Below are positions 9,217 through 15,946 of a stretch of DNA of 33,314 nt, piece by piece (positions within the stretch are counted from its first letter, which is position 1; each line of letters begins with the position of its first letter). Made by a program: the position numbers and the translations under genes. The notes below the pieces were generated by a model. The model ran no database searches. It was given only the letters and a program-made list of their open reading frames with translations, and had not been told where the DNA came from. Origin of the DNA: Sphingomonadaceae bacterium (GTDB taxonomy: Bacteria; Pseudomonadota; Alphaproteobacteria; Sphingomonadales; Sphingomonadaceae); the NCBI GenBank assembly GCA_903642255.1, contig CAHJWP010000008.1, positions 1-33,314 on the forward strand. The letters run 5' to 3'.

Positions 9217-11073
9217 TCAAATCTCGACCTGCGAGCCCAGCTCGATCACCCGGTTGATCGGCAGGCGAAAGGCGGACATCGGCGTCTCGGCGTTGCGGAC
9301 CATCGCTGCGAACAGATGCTCGCGCCACAACGCCATGCCAGGCTTGGCGCCCGGAACGAGGGTCTGGCGGCTGAGGACATAGGTGACGGTGACCGGCGGC
9401 GGAACCGGCAGGCCGGCCAGCGCGGCAGGAACGTCGGGCGTTTCCATGAAGCCGTAGCGGATCGTCACGCGCGACACACCACGGCCGAGGTCGTCGGCCG
9501 TGATCCGCTCGGCCGGCGGCACCGCCGGCACCAGCCGCGTCGTCACGGTGGCAAGGATGACGCGTTCGTGGAGGACGCGGTTATGCTTGAGGTTATGGAG
9601 CAGCGCGGGCGGTACGCCGCTCGTTCGGCTGGTCAGGTAGACCGCCGTTCCCTCGACCCGCGGCACCCCGGCGGTCGACGCGAGGAACGTCTCGACCGGC
9701 ATGCTGTCGGCCGCCAGCGCCGCGCCGATCAATTTCTGCCCCGTGCGCCACGTCGCGAAGACGAAGCCGAGCGCGGCGGCGACGCCGACGGGCAGCCAGC
9801 CGCCGTCGACGAACTTCGTCGACGACGCCGCGAACAGCCCGAGATCGAAGGCGAGCACGACGAGGTACAGCGGCACCGCCCATAGCGGGTTCCACCGCCA
9901 GATGCGGAAGATGACGAAGCCGACCATCAGCGTCGTCAGCACCATCGTCGTCGTCACCGCCAGCCCGAATGCCGCGGCCAGCGCCGACGACGAGCCGAAG
10001 CCGAGGACCAGCCCGATCACTGCGACGAACAGCAGGGCGTTGACCGCTGGCGCATACACCTGGCCGAGCGTCGTCGCCGAGGTCTGGCGAATCTCGAGGC
10101 GCGGCAGGTAGCCGAGGCGGATCGACTGCTGCGTCACCGAGAAGGCCCCCGAGATGATCGACTGCGACGCGATCACCGTCGCCACCGACGACAGCAGGAT
10201 GAGCGGCACGAGCAGCAGCGGCGGGGCCATGCGATAGAACGGGTTCTCGATCGCCGCCGGGTCGGTCAGGACCAGCGCCGACTGGCCGGCGTAGCACAGC
10301 AGCAGCGCCGGCAGCGCCAGCCACAGCCACGCCCGGGCGATCGGTCGCCGGCCAAAGTGCCCCATGTCGGCGTACAGCGCCTCGGCCCCCGTGATGGCGA
10401 GGACGACGGTCCCCAGCGTCAGGAAGGCGCGAACCGGATCGCGGGCGACGAAGGCGAGGGCATAGTGCGGGCTGAGCGCGGTCAGCACGACGGGCGCGCG
10501 GACGAGCTGCGTCAGGCCGAGGACGGCGATGGTCACGAACCACCCGACCATGACCGGCCCGAACCACACCGCGAGCGCATCGGTGCCGCGCCGCTGGATG
10601 GCGAACAGGCCGACGACGATGACCAGCGTCGCCGGGATGACGATGGCGGTCGCGCGGGGATCGACCAGCTCGAGCCCCTCGACCGCCGACAGGATCGAGA
10701 TTGCCGGGGTGATCATCGCGTCGCCGTAGAACAGCGCCGTCGCCAGCAGTGCGGCGACGCTGATCCACCCCAGCGCGCGGTCGCCCGGGCGCAGCCGCTC
10801 GACGAGCGCGAGCAGCGCGAACGACCCGCCCTCGCCGTCGTTGTCGGCGCGCATCGTGACGAGGACGTACTTGACCGTGACGACGATGATCAGCGCCCAG
10901 ACCAGCATCGACAGGACGCCGAGGACGTGCGCCGGATCGAGCGGCAGCCGATGGACGCCGATGAAGCTTTCGCGGAAGGCATAAAGGGGCGACGTACCGA
11001 TATCGCCGAAGACGACGCCGGTCGCGCCGACCATCAGCCGCCAGCTACCGCGCTGCTGATGCGTCACGACCAT
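9217..11073 (-). CDS. kup: Kup low-affinity potassium uptake protein
   Basis: Inner-membrane K+/H+ symporter of the KUP/HAK/KT family, 618 residues, close to the usual length. The diagnostic N-terminal signature 'GVVFGDIGTSPLYAF' is present, followed by about twelve membrane segments, including 'GEGGSFALLALVERL' after the second and 'FYGDAMITPAISILSAVEGL', both classic Kup blocks. The soluble C-terminal part contains 'GTAVYLTS' and 'LHNLKHNRVLHERV', also typical. The ATG at 11073 was chosen because the conserved region starts about 13 residues later; an in-frame GTG at 11118 would overlap the upstream MarR gene. It lies 31 bp downstream of that regulator on the same strand, so partial read-through transcription is possible. 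Confidence 0.95.
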   Translation of the reverse strand: MVVTHQQRGSWRLMVGATGVVFGDIGTSPLYAFRESFIGVHRLPLDPAHVLGVLSMLVWALIIVVTVKYVLVTMRADNDGEGGSFALLALVERLRPGDRALGWISVAALLATALFYGDAMITPAISILSAVEGLELVDPRATAIVIPATLVIVVGLFAIQRRGTDALAVWFGPVMVGWFVTIAVLGLTQLVRAPVVLTALSPHYALAFVARDPVRAFLTLGTVVLAITGAEALYADMGHFGRRPIARAWLWLALPALLLCYAGQSALVLTDPAAIENPFYRMAPPLLLVPLILLSSVATVIASQSIISGAFSVTQQSIRLGYLPRLEIRQTSATTLGQVYAPAVNALLFVAVIGLVLGFGSSSALAAAFGLAVTTTMVLTTLMVGFVIFRIWRWNPLWAVPLYLVVLAFDLGLFAASSTKFVDGGWLPVGVAAALGFVFATWRTGQKLIGAALAADSMPVETFLASTAGVPRVEGTAVYLTSRTSGVPPALLHNLKHNRVLHERVILATVTTRLVPAVPPAERITADDLGRGVSRVTIRYGFMETPDVPAALAGLPVPPPVTVTYVLSRQTLVPGAKPGMALWREHLFAAMVRNAETPMSAFRLPINRVIELGSQVEI

Positions 11074-11104
11074 TATCTCGGTCCGGCCACGCGCTCGGCG
11101 GCGA

Positions 11105-11629
11105 TCACGATTGACCACAGATGCTGGAAGAGTCCGGTCGCTCGCCGCGCGCCGCGTCGCGGACGCGGGCGAGCAGGGTGGCCAGTTGGACGCGTTCGGC
11201 GGCGCTCAGACAGTCCGCAATGCGGCGTTCCAGCGCCTGCGCGGCGGGCACCACGGTGCGGTACAGCGCCTCGCCCGCGGCGCTCAGCTCGAGCCGGTGC
11301 GACCGTCGGTCTCGCGGCTGCGCCCCGACGACGATCAGCCGGCGGGCGAGAAGCGCCGCCACGGCGCGGCTCACCGTTATCTTGTCGAGTTCGGCGCGGC
11401 GCGCGATCGCCTGGCTCGCCAGCCCCGGCGACTGCGCGACGATCGCCAGCACGCGCCATTCGGGAACGCGCAGGTCGAACAGGTCGCGGTAGGCGGTGGC
11501 GATCAGCTCGCTGACCGCATTGGCGGTCACCGACAGCTGGAACGGCAGGAAGCCGTCGAGGTCGAGGACCATTGCCGACCTGTCGGGCGTTTCCGGCTTG
11601 TCAGCCACGGCGTCGGCAGATAGTTTCAT
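11105..11629 (-). CDS. MarR-family transcriptional regulator of the homogentisate genes
   Basis: A 174-residue winged-helix regulator. The recognition region 'SQAIARRAELDKITVSRAV' is followed by the wing 'QPRDRRSHRLELSAAG', typical of MarR/HpaR-like proteins. It is transcribed away from hpd with only 30 bp between the two start codons, which strongly suggests it controls hpd-tfoX-hmgA-fahA and itself. The ligand is probably an intermediate such as homogentisate or 4-hydroxyphenylpyruvate (inference). An alternative start, ATG at 11572, would give 155 residues beginning 'MVLDLDGFLPFQLSV', closer to the normal MarR N-terminus, and would leave the operator and promoter at 11598-11641 wholly non-coding. 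I regard both starts as open. Confidence 0.85.
   Translation of the reverse strand: MKLSADAVADKPETPDRSAMVLDLDGFLPFQLSVTANAVSELIATAYRDLFDLRVPEWRVLAIVAQSPGLASQAIARRAELDKITVSRAVAALLARRLIVVGAQPRDRRSHRLELSAAGEALYRTVVPAAQALERRIADCLSAAERVQLATLLARVRDAARGERPDSSSICGQS
11598..11626 (+). promoter_or_regulatory. Predicted sigma70-type promoter of hpd
   Basis: TTGTCA (11598-11603), a 17-nt spacer, and TAGTTT (11621-11626). Transcription would begin near 11633 and leave a leader of about 27 nt before the hpd ATG at 11660. The elements overlap the 5' end of the MarR gene if that gene starts at 11629. Confidence 0.5.
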
Positions 11630-11641
11630 TTGCAACGATCT
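11618..11641. promoter_or_regulatory. Candidate MarR operator, 24-bp imperfect palindrome
   Basis: The left half reads AGATnGTTnCA and the right half TGnAACnATCT, with 9 of 12 positions in each half symmetric. It covers the -10 box and the expected transcription start of hpd and, at its centre, the ATG of the divergent MarR gene. Binding there would block hpd and probably the regulator itself. Size and position are those expected of a MarR dimer site. Confidence 0.6.
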
Positions 11642-11659
11642 TGGCGGAGGATGGCGACG

Positions 11660-12733
11660 ATGGCAACCGATGCGGGAGACAATTTCATGGGGCTCGACGG
11701 CTTCGAGTTCGTCGAGTTCACCGGTCCCGACCCCGCCGCGCTGGCGTCGCTGTTCGAGGCGATGGGCTTCACCCATGTCGCGACGCACCGGTCGAAGGAC
11801 GTCCGCCGCTACGCGCAAGGGCAGATCAACTTCCTGCTCAACATGGACACGCAGGGGCAGGCGGCGGACTTCCGCAACGCCCATGGGCCGAGCGCCAACG
11901 CGATGGCGTTCCGCGTCGCGGACGCGGGACGGGCGCTGACCATGGCCGTCGAACGCGGCGCGACCGCGGTCACCGGCCCCGTCGGGCCAATGGAGCTGAA
12001 CATCTCGGCGATCGAGGGGATCGGCGGGTCGAACCTCTATCTCGTCGACACGGCCGGCGAACACGAGATCTACGACATCGACTTCCGTCCGACCGGCGCG
12101 GGGGTAAACGACCGGTCGGTCGGCCTCCATACGCTCGATCACCTGACCCACAACGTCAACCGCGGGCGGATGGCGCACTGGGCCGAATTCTACGAGCGCA
12201 TCTTCGGCTTCCGCCAGATCCGCTATTTCGACATCGAGGGCCAGTCGACCGGGCTGTTCAGCAAGGCGATGACCGCGCCCGACGACAAGATCCGCATCCC
12301 GCTCAACGAATCGCAGGACGAGCATAGCCAGATCGAGGAATTCCTTCGCGCCTACCAGGGCGAGGGTATCCAGCACCTCGCGCTGGCGACCGACGACATC
12401 TTCGCGACCGTCGACGCGCTGCGGGCCAACGGCGTTCGCTTCCAGGATTCGCCCGAGACCTATTTCGACCTGATCGACGCGCGTCTGCCCGGCCACGGCC
12501 ATTCGGTCGACGAGATGCGCAAGCGCCGCATCCTGATCGACGGCGCGCCCGAGACCGGCGGCGGGCTGCTGCTCCAGATCTTCACCGAGAACATGGTCGG
12601 CCCGATCTTCTTCGAGATCATCCAGCGCAAGGGCAACGACGGCTTCGGCGAGGGCAATTTCAAGGCGTTGTTCGAGAGCCTCGAACTCGACCAGGTTAGG
12701 CGTGGGGTGATCCCCGGCAAGGTGGACGCATGA
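11660..12733 (+). CDS. hpd: 4-hydroxyphenylpyruvate dioxygenase
   Basis: Converts 4-hydroxyphenylpyruvate to homogentisate with Fe(II) and O2, the second step of tyrosine catabolism. The 357-residue product has the two vicinal-oxygen-chelate halves. The iron ligands are at the expected places: His161 in 'HTLDHLTHNV', His239 in 'GIQHLALATDD' and Glu319 in 'FFEIIQRKGNDGFGEGNFKA', matching the H161/H240/E322 pattern of the Pseudomonas enzyme. Start chosen at ATG 11660, because GGAGG at 11646-11650 lies 9 nt upstream; the in-frame ATG at 11651 directly abuts that site. The stop overlaps the next gene (ATGA, 12730-12733). Probably controlled from the operator at 11618-11641. Confidence 0.97.
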   Translation: MATDAGDNFMGLDGFEFVEFTGPDPAALASLFEAMGFTHVATHRSKDVRRYAQGQINFLLNMDTQGQAADFRNAHGPSANAMAFRVADAGRALTMAVERGATAVTGPVGPMELNISAIEGIGGSNLYLVDTAGEHEIYDIDFRPTGAGVNDRSVGLHTLDHLTHNVNRGRMAHWAEFYERIFGFRQIRYFDIEGQSTGLFSKAMTAPDDKIRIPLNESQDEHSQIEEFLRAYQGEGIQHLALATDDIFATVDALRANGVRFQDSPETYFDLIDARLPGHGHSVDEMRKRRILIDGAPETGGGLLLQIFTENMVGPIFFEIIQRKGNDGFGEGNFKALFESLELDQVRRGVIPGKVDA

Positions 12734-13071
12734 CCGAGACCGTTCCAACCGACCTGCAGGCGCAGATGCTCGCCGCCGCGCCGGACATCGAGCTGTCGTT
12801 TCGCAAGATGTTCGGCGGCATCATGGGCTATGCCGCCGAGGTGCCGTTCGCGTCGCTGTCGAACGTCGGGCTGGCGCTCAAGTTCACGCCGGCCGAGCGC
12901 GAGAAGGCGCTGGCGCTCCCCGGTGCGAAGCCGCTCCAGTACGACCCAGCCTCGCCGCCAAGCAAGACCTACGTCGTCCTGCCGCCCGAGATCGTCGCCG
13001 ATGGCGCGTCGCTGCACGAATGGATCGTGGCGAGCGCCAACGGGCTGAAGCCGAAACCGAAGGGCCGGTGA
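12730..13071 (+). CDS. TfoX/Sxy N-terminal domain-like small protein
   Basis: A 113-residue protein resembling the N-terminal domain of TfoX/Sxy. Evidence is 'FRKMFGGIMGYA' near residues 24-35, the family's 'R-K-M-F-G' signature, followed by 'LKFTPAERE' and a C-terminal 'KTYVVLPPEI'. The TfoX C-terminal helical domain is absent, so this is a stand-alone N domain as commonly seen in alphaproteobacteria. It is translationally coupled to hpd by an ATGA overlap and lies before hmgA, but no role in homogentisate degradation is established. A Lys-rich tail ends the protein. Competence regulation, the role of full-length Sxy in gamma-proteobacteria, should not be assumed. Confidence 0.8.
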   Translation: MTETVPTDLQAQMLAAAPDIELSFRKMFGGIMGYAAEVPFASLSNVGLALKFTPAEREKALALPGAKPLQYDPASPPSKTYVVLPPEIVADGASLHEWIVASANGLKPKPKGR

Positions 13072-13078
13072 GGAGTGA

Positions 13079-13221
13079 TTGTCTCCTTTCCCCTTCAGGG
13101 GAGGGGTCGGGGGTAGGGAAGGACGCCTCGGCCGTTGCGACGGCCCCACCCCCGGGCCGCGCTCCGCGCGTGTCTCGCCCCTCCCCTGAGCCGCAGGCGG
13201 CGGAACGCCAACGGGAGGGGA
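13079..13221. repeat. GC-rich intergenic inverted-repeat element
   Basis: The gap between the TfoX-like gene and hmgA is filled with G-runs and C-runs: CTTCAGGGGAGGGGTCGGGG near 13092-13114, and its imperfect inverse in the C-rich stretches near 13145-13190 (CCACCCCCGG, CGCCCCTCCCCTGAG). A third copy, GGGAGGGG, near 13214-13221, lies just before the hmgA ATG and would serve as its ribosome-binding site. This resembles the short palindromic mosaic repeats often scattered between alphaproteobacterial genes. Other copies cannot be checked from this window. Confidence 0.55.
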
Positions 13222-13225
13222 AACC

Positions 13226-14488
13226 ATGCTGACTGGCTTCGGCAACCACTTCGCCTCGGAAGCCGTCCCCGACGCCCTCCCCGTCGGCCGCAACTCGCCG
13301 CAGCACGTGCCGTTCGGCCTCTACGCCGAGCAGCTCAGCGGGACCGCCTTCACTGCCCCGCGCGCCGACAACCGGCGGAGCTGGCTCTATCGGCTGCGCC
13401 CGACGGCGCAGCACGCCGCCTTCACGCCGTCCGATGCCGCTCCCGGCTGGGCGAGCGCCCCCTTTGCCGGGCCACCGTCACCGAACCGCCTGCGCTGGAA
13501 CCCGTTGCCCATAGCCGACGGTGACTTCGTATCCGGCCTGACGACCTACGCCGGCAATGGCGACGTCGCGACCGCCAGCGGCGTCGCCGTCCACGGCTAC
13601 ACGGCAACACGGTCGATGATCGCGGCCCTGAGCAACGCCGACGGCGAGCTGCTGATCGTCCCGCAGTCGGGGGCGCTGACGCTGGTCACCGAGTTCGGTG
13701 GCTTCACCGTCGCCCCACGCCAGATCGCACTGATTCCGCGCGGTGTCCGCTTTCGCGTCGAGGTCGACGGGCCGGTCCGCGGCTATGTCGCCGAGAACTA
13801 CGGCGCGCCGTTCCGCCTGCCCGACCTCGGCCCGATCGGTTCGAACGGCCTCGCCAACCCGCGCGACTTCGAGAGCCCCGAGGCGGCGTTCGTCGACGAC
13901 GATGACGCCACCTTGCTGCTCCACCGCTTCCAGGGGCGACTGTGGACGACGACGCTTGGCCACTCGCCGTTCGACGTCGTCGCGTGGCACGGCAACCTCG
14001 CCCCGTGGCGCTACGACCTCTGCCGGTTCAACACGATCGGCAGCATCAGCTTCGACCATCCCGACCCGTCGATCTTCACCGTCGTCACGTCGCCGAGCGA
14101 CACGCCAGGCACGGCCAACGCCGACTTCGTCGTCTTTCCGCCACGCTGGCTGGTCGCCGAGGACACGTTCCGCCCGCCGTGGTTCCACCGCAATGCGATG
14201 AGCGAGTTCATGGGGCTGATCGAGGGGACCTACGACGCCAAGGCGGGCGGCTTCGCGCCGGGGGCGGCGAGCCTGCACAACGCGATGAGCAGCCACGGCC
14301 CCGACGCCGCGAGCTACGCCGCCGCGGTCGCCGCCGACCTCAGGCCGCACAAGCTCACCGACACGATGGCGTTCATGGTCGAGAGCCGCCACGTCTTCCG
14401 CCCGACCGCCGCCGCCCTGGCGTCCCCGGCGCTCCAGCCGGATTACGACAGTGTCTGGTCAGATTTTCCGAAAGCCCGCCTGCCATGA
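13226..14488 (+). CDS. hmgA: Homogentisate 1,2-dioxygenase
   Basis: Opens the ring of homogentisate to maleylacetoacetate with Fe(II) and O2. The 420-residue product begins with the family hallmark '[16 protein letters not shown]'. The iron ligands are visible: His321 and Glu327 in '[16 protein letters not shown]' and His351 in '[11 protein letters not shown]', corresponding to H335, E341 and H371 of the human enzyme. Length is slightly short of the typical 430-440 but complete at both ends. The ATG at 13226 is preceded by GGGAGGGG. The stop overlaps fahA (ATGA at 14485-14488), so the two are coupled. Expected to be induced together with hpd, although the 154-bp repeat-filled gap could hold a separate promoter. 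Confidence 0.97.
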   Translation: MLTGFGNHFASEAVPDALPVGRNSPQHVPFGLYAEQLSGTAFTAPRADNRRSWLYRLRPTAQHAAFTPSDAAPGWASAPFAGPPSPNRLRWNPLPIADGDFVSGLTTYAGNGDVATASGVAVHGYTATRSMIAALSNADGELLIVPQSGALTLVTEFGGFTVAPRQIALIPRGVRFRVEVDGPVRGYVAENYGAPFRLPDLGPIGSNGLANPRDFESPEAAFVDDDDATLLLHRFQGRLWTTTLGHSPFDVVAWHGNLAPWRYDLCRFNTIGSISFDHPDPSIFTVVTSPSDTPGTANADFVVFPPRWLVAEDTFRPPWFHRNAMSEFMGLIEGTYDAKAGGFAPGAASLHNAMSSHGPDAASYAAAVAADLRPHKLTDTMAFMVESRHVFRPTAAALASPALQPDYDSVWSDFPKARLP

Positions 14489-15762
14489 TCGACGCGACCC
14501 ACGACCCTGCGCTGACCAGCTGGGTCGACGTGCCGGACGGCCACGACTTCCCGGTGCAGAACCTGCCGCTGGGCATCTTCAGCGGTGGCGACGCCCCCCG
14601 GGGCGGCATGGCGATCGGCGAGCGGATCGTCGACCTCGCCGCGCTCAGCGCCGCCGGGCTGATCGATGTCGCTCCCGCGCTCGTTGCCGGGCCGACGCTC
14701 AACGCGCTCCTCGCCGACACCGCCGCGCGCCGGCGACTGCGCGTGCAGGTTTCGGCGCTGCTCGCCGACCCTGCGCATCGGACGGCGGTCGAGCCGCACC
14801 TCGTTGCCGCCGGCGACGTCACCCTCCATCTGCCCGCCGCGATCGGCGACTACACCGACTTCTACGTCGGCATCCATCACGCGACGGCGATCGGCCGGCT
14901 GTTCCGGCCCGACCAGCCGCTGCTGCCCAACTACAAGTACGTGCCGATCGGCTACCACGGCCGCGCCTCGACCGTCCGGCCGAGCGGCATGCCCGTCGTG
15001 CGCCCCGCCGGCCAGCGCAAGGCCCCGGCGGACGCCGAACCGACCGTCGGCCCCAGCCGGCGGCTCGACTACGAACTCGAGATGGGCGTGTGGATCGGTG
15101 CCGGCAACGATCTGGGCCGCCCCATCCCGATCGCCGCCGCCGCCGACCACATCGCCGGGCTCAGCCTGCTCAACGACTGGTCGGCGCGCGACCTGCAGGC
15201 GTGGGAATATGTCCCGCTTGGCCCGTTCCTTGCCAAGAGCTTCCTCACCACCGTCAGTTCATGGATCGTCACCGCCGAGGCGCTCGCGCCGTTCCGCATC
15301 GCCCAGGCCCCGCGTCCCGACGGTGACCCGCAGCCGTTGCCCTATCTGCTGGACGCCGCCGATCAGGCGGCGGGGGCGTTCGCGATTCGACTGACCGTCG
15401 ACCTGACGACCGCGGCGATGCGCGCCGCCAGCACCGCGCCGGTGCGGCTGGCGACGAGCGCGGCGCGCCATATGTACTGGACCGCGGCGCAGATGGTCAC
15501 CCATCACGCGTCGAACGGCTGTGCGCTCAACCCCGGCGATCTGCTCGGCACCGGCACGCTGTCGGGGCCCGACCTGGGCAGTTGCGGCAGCCTGATCGAA
15601 CTCAGCGCCGGCGGCACGAACCCCGTCGCGCTGCCGAACGGCGAGACGCGGACCTTCCTCGACGACGGCGACGAGGTGACGCTGCGCGGCACGGCGCATG
15701 CGCCGGGCTTCGTGGGGATCGGCTTCGGTGAATGCCGCGGCCTAGTTGTAGCGATGCTCTAG
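14485..15762 (+). CDS. fahA: Fumarylacetoacetase
   Basis: Hydrolyses fumarylacetoacetate to fumarate and acetoacetate, the last step of the pathway. The 425-residue protein has the FAH N-terminal domain and the catalytic FAH fold. Visible residues are Asp in '[16 protein letters not shown]' with the catalytic His, the metal-binding Glu pair in '[11 protein letters not shown]', and Asp in '[19 protein letters not shown]', all as in the mammalian enzyme (D126, H133, E199, E201, D233). It starts at the ATG overlapping the hmgA stop. Maleylacetoacetate isomerase (maiA), which supplies its substrate, is not in the window, so it must lie elsewhere or the step is non-enzymatic or glutathione-driven. 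Confidence 0.96.
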   Translation: MIDATHDPALTSWVDVPDGHDFPVQNLPLGIFSGGDAPRGGMAIGERIVDLAALSAAGLIDVAPALVAGPTLNALLADTAARRRLRVQVSALLADPAHRTAVEPHLVAAGDVTLHLPAAIGDYTDFYVGIHHATAIGRLFRPDQPLLPNYKYVPIGYHGRASTVRPSGMPVVRPAGQRKAPADAEPTVGPSRRLDYELEMGVWIGAGNDLGRPIPIAAAADHIAGLSLLNDWSARDLQAWEYVPLGPFLAKSFLTTVSSWIVTAEALAPFRIAQAPRPDGDPQPLPYLLDAADQAAGAFAIRLTVDLTTAAMRAASTAPVRLATSAARHMYWTAAQMVTHHASNGCALNPGDLLGTGTLSGPDLGSCGSLIELSAGGTNPVALPNGETRTFLDDGDEVTLRGTAHAPGFVGIGFGECRGLVVAML

Positions 15763-15946
15763 CCCCGCCCGCGACTGGTCGCCACGCCGAAATCTTCAAC
15801 CGTCCGTCGCATTCGTTCCCGGCCTTCGCGATGGCTACCGTCGACCGAAGCGGTGGAGAACAGGCATCAGCAATGACACTAGCTTTTATTGCCCCTATGA
15901 CAGCATAGTATGGCGACGGTTCTGGGGGCGAACTGGTTCGCGCGAC

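Noticed and set aside
11706-11722. GTTC repeat within hpd
   Set aside because: Spacing is five bases and it lies inside coding sequence, so it is not a LexA box.
15928-15941. Palindrome GCGAAC-TG-GTTCGC before the DUF2235 gene, resembling a LexA-like site
   Set aside because: The GAAC/GTTC halves are inverted and closely spaced, not the GTTC-N7-GTTC direct repeat; it may be chance in GC-rich DNA.
15763-15946. Promoter-like A/T-rich patch before the DUF2235 gene
   Set aside because: No -35/-10 pair with acceptable spacing could be fixed; a promoter is likely there but cannot be placed.
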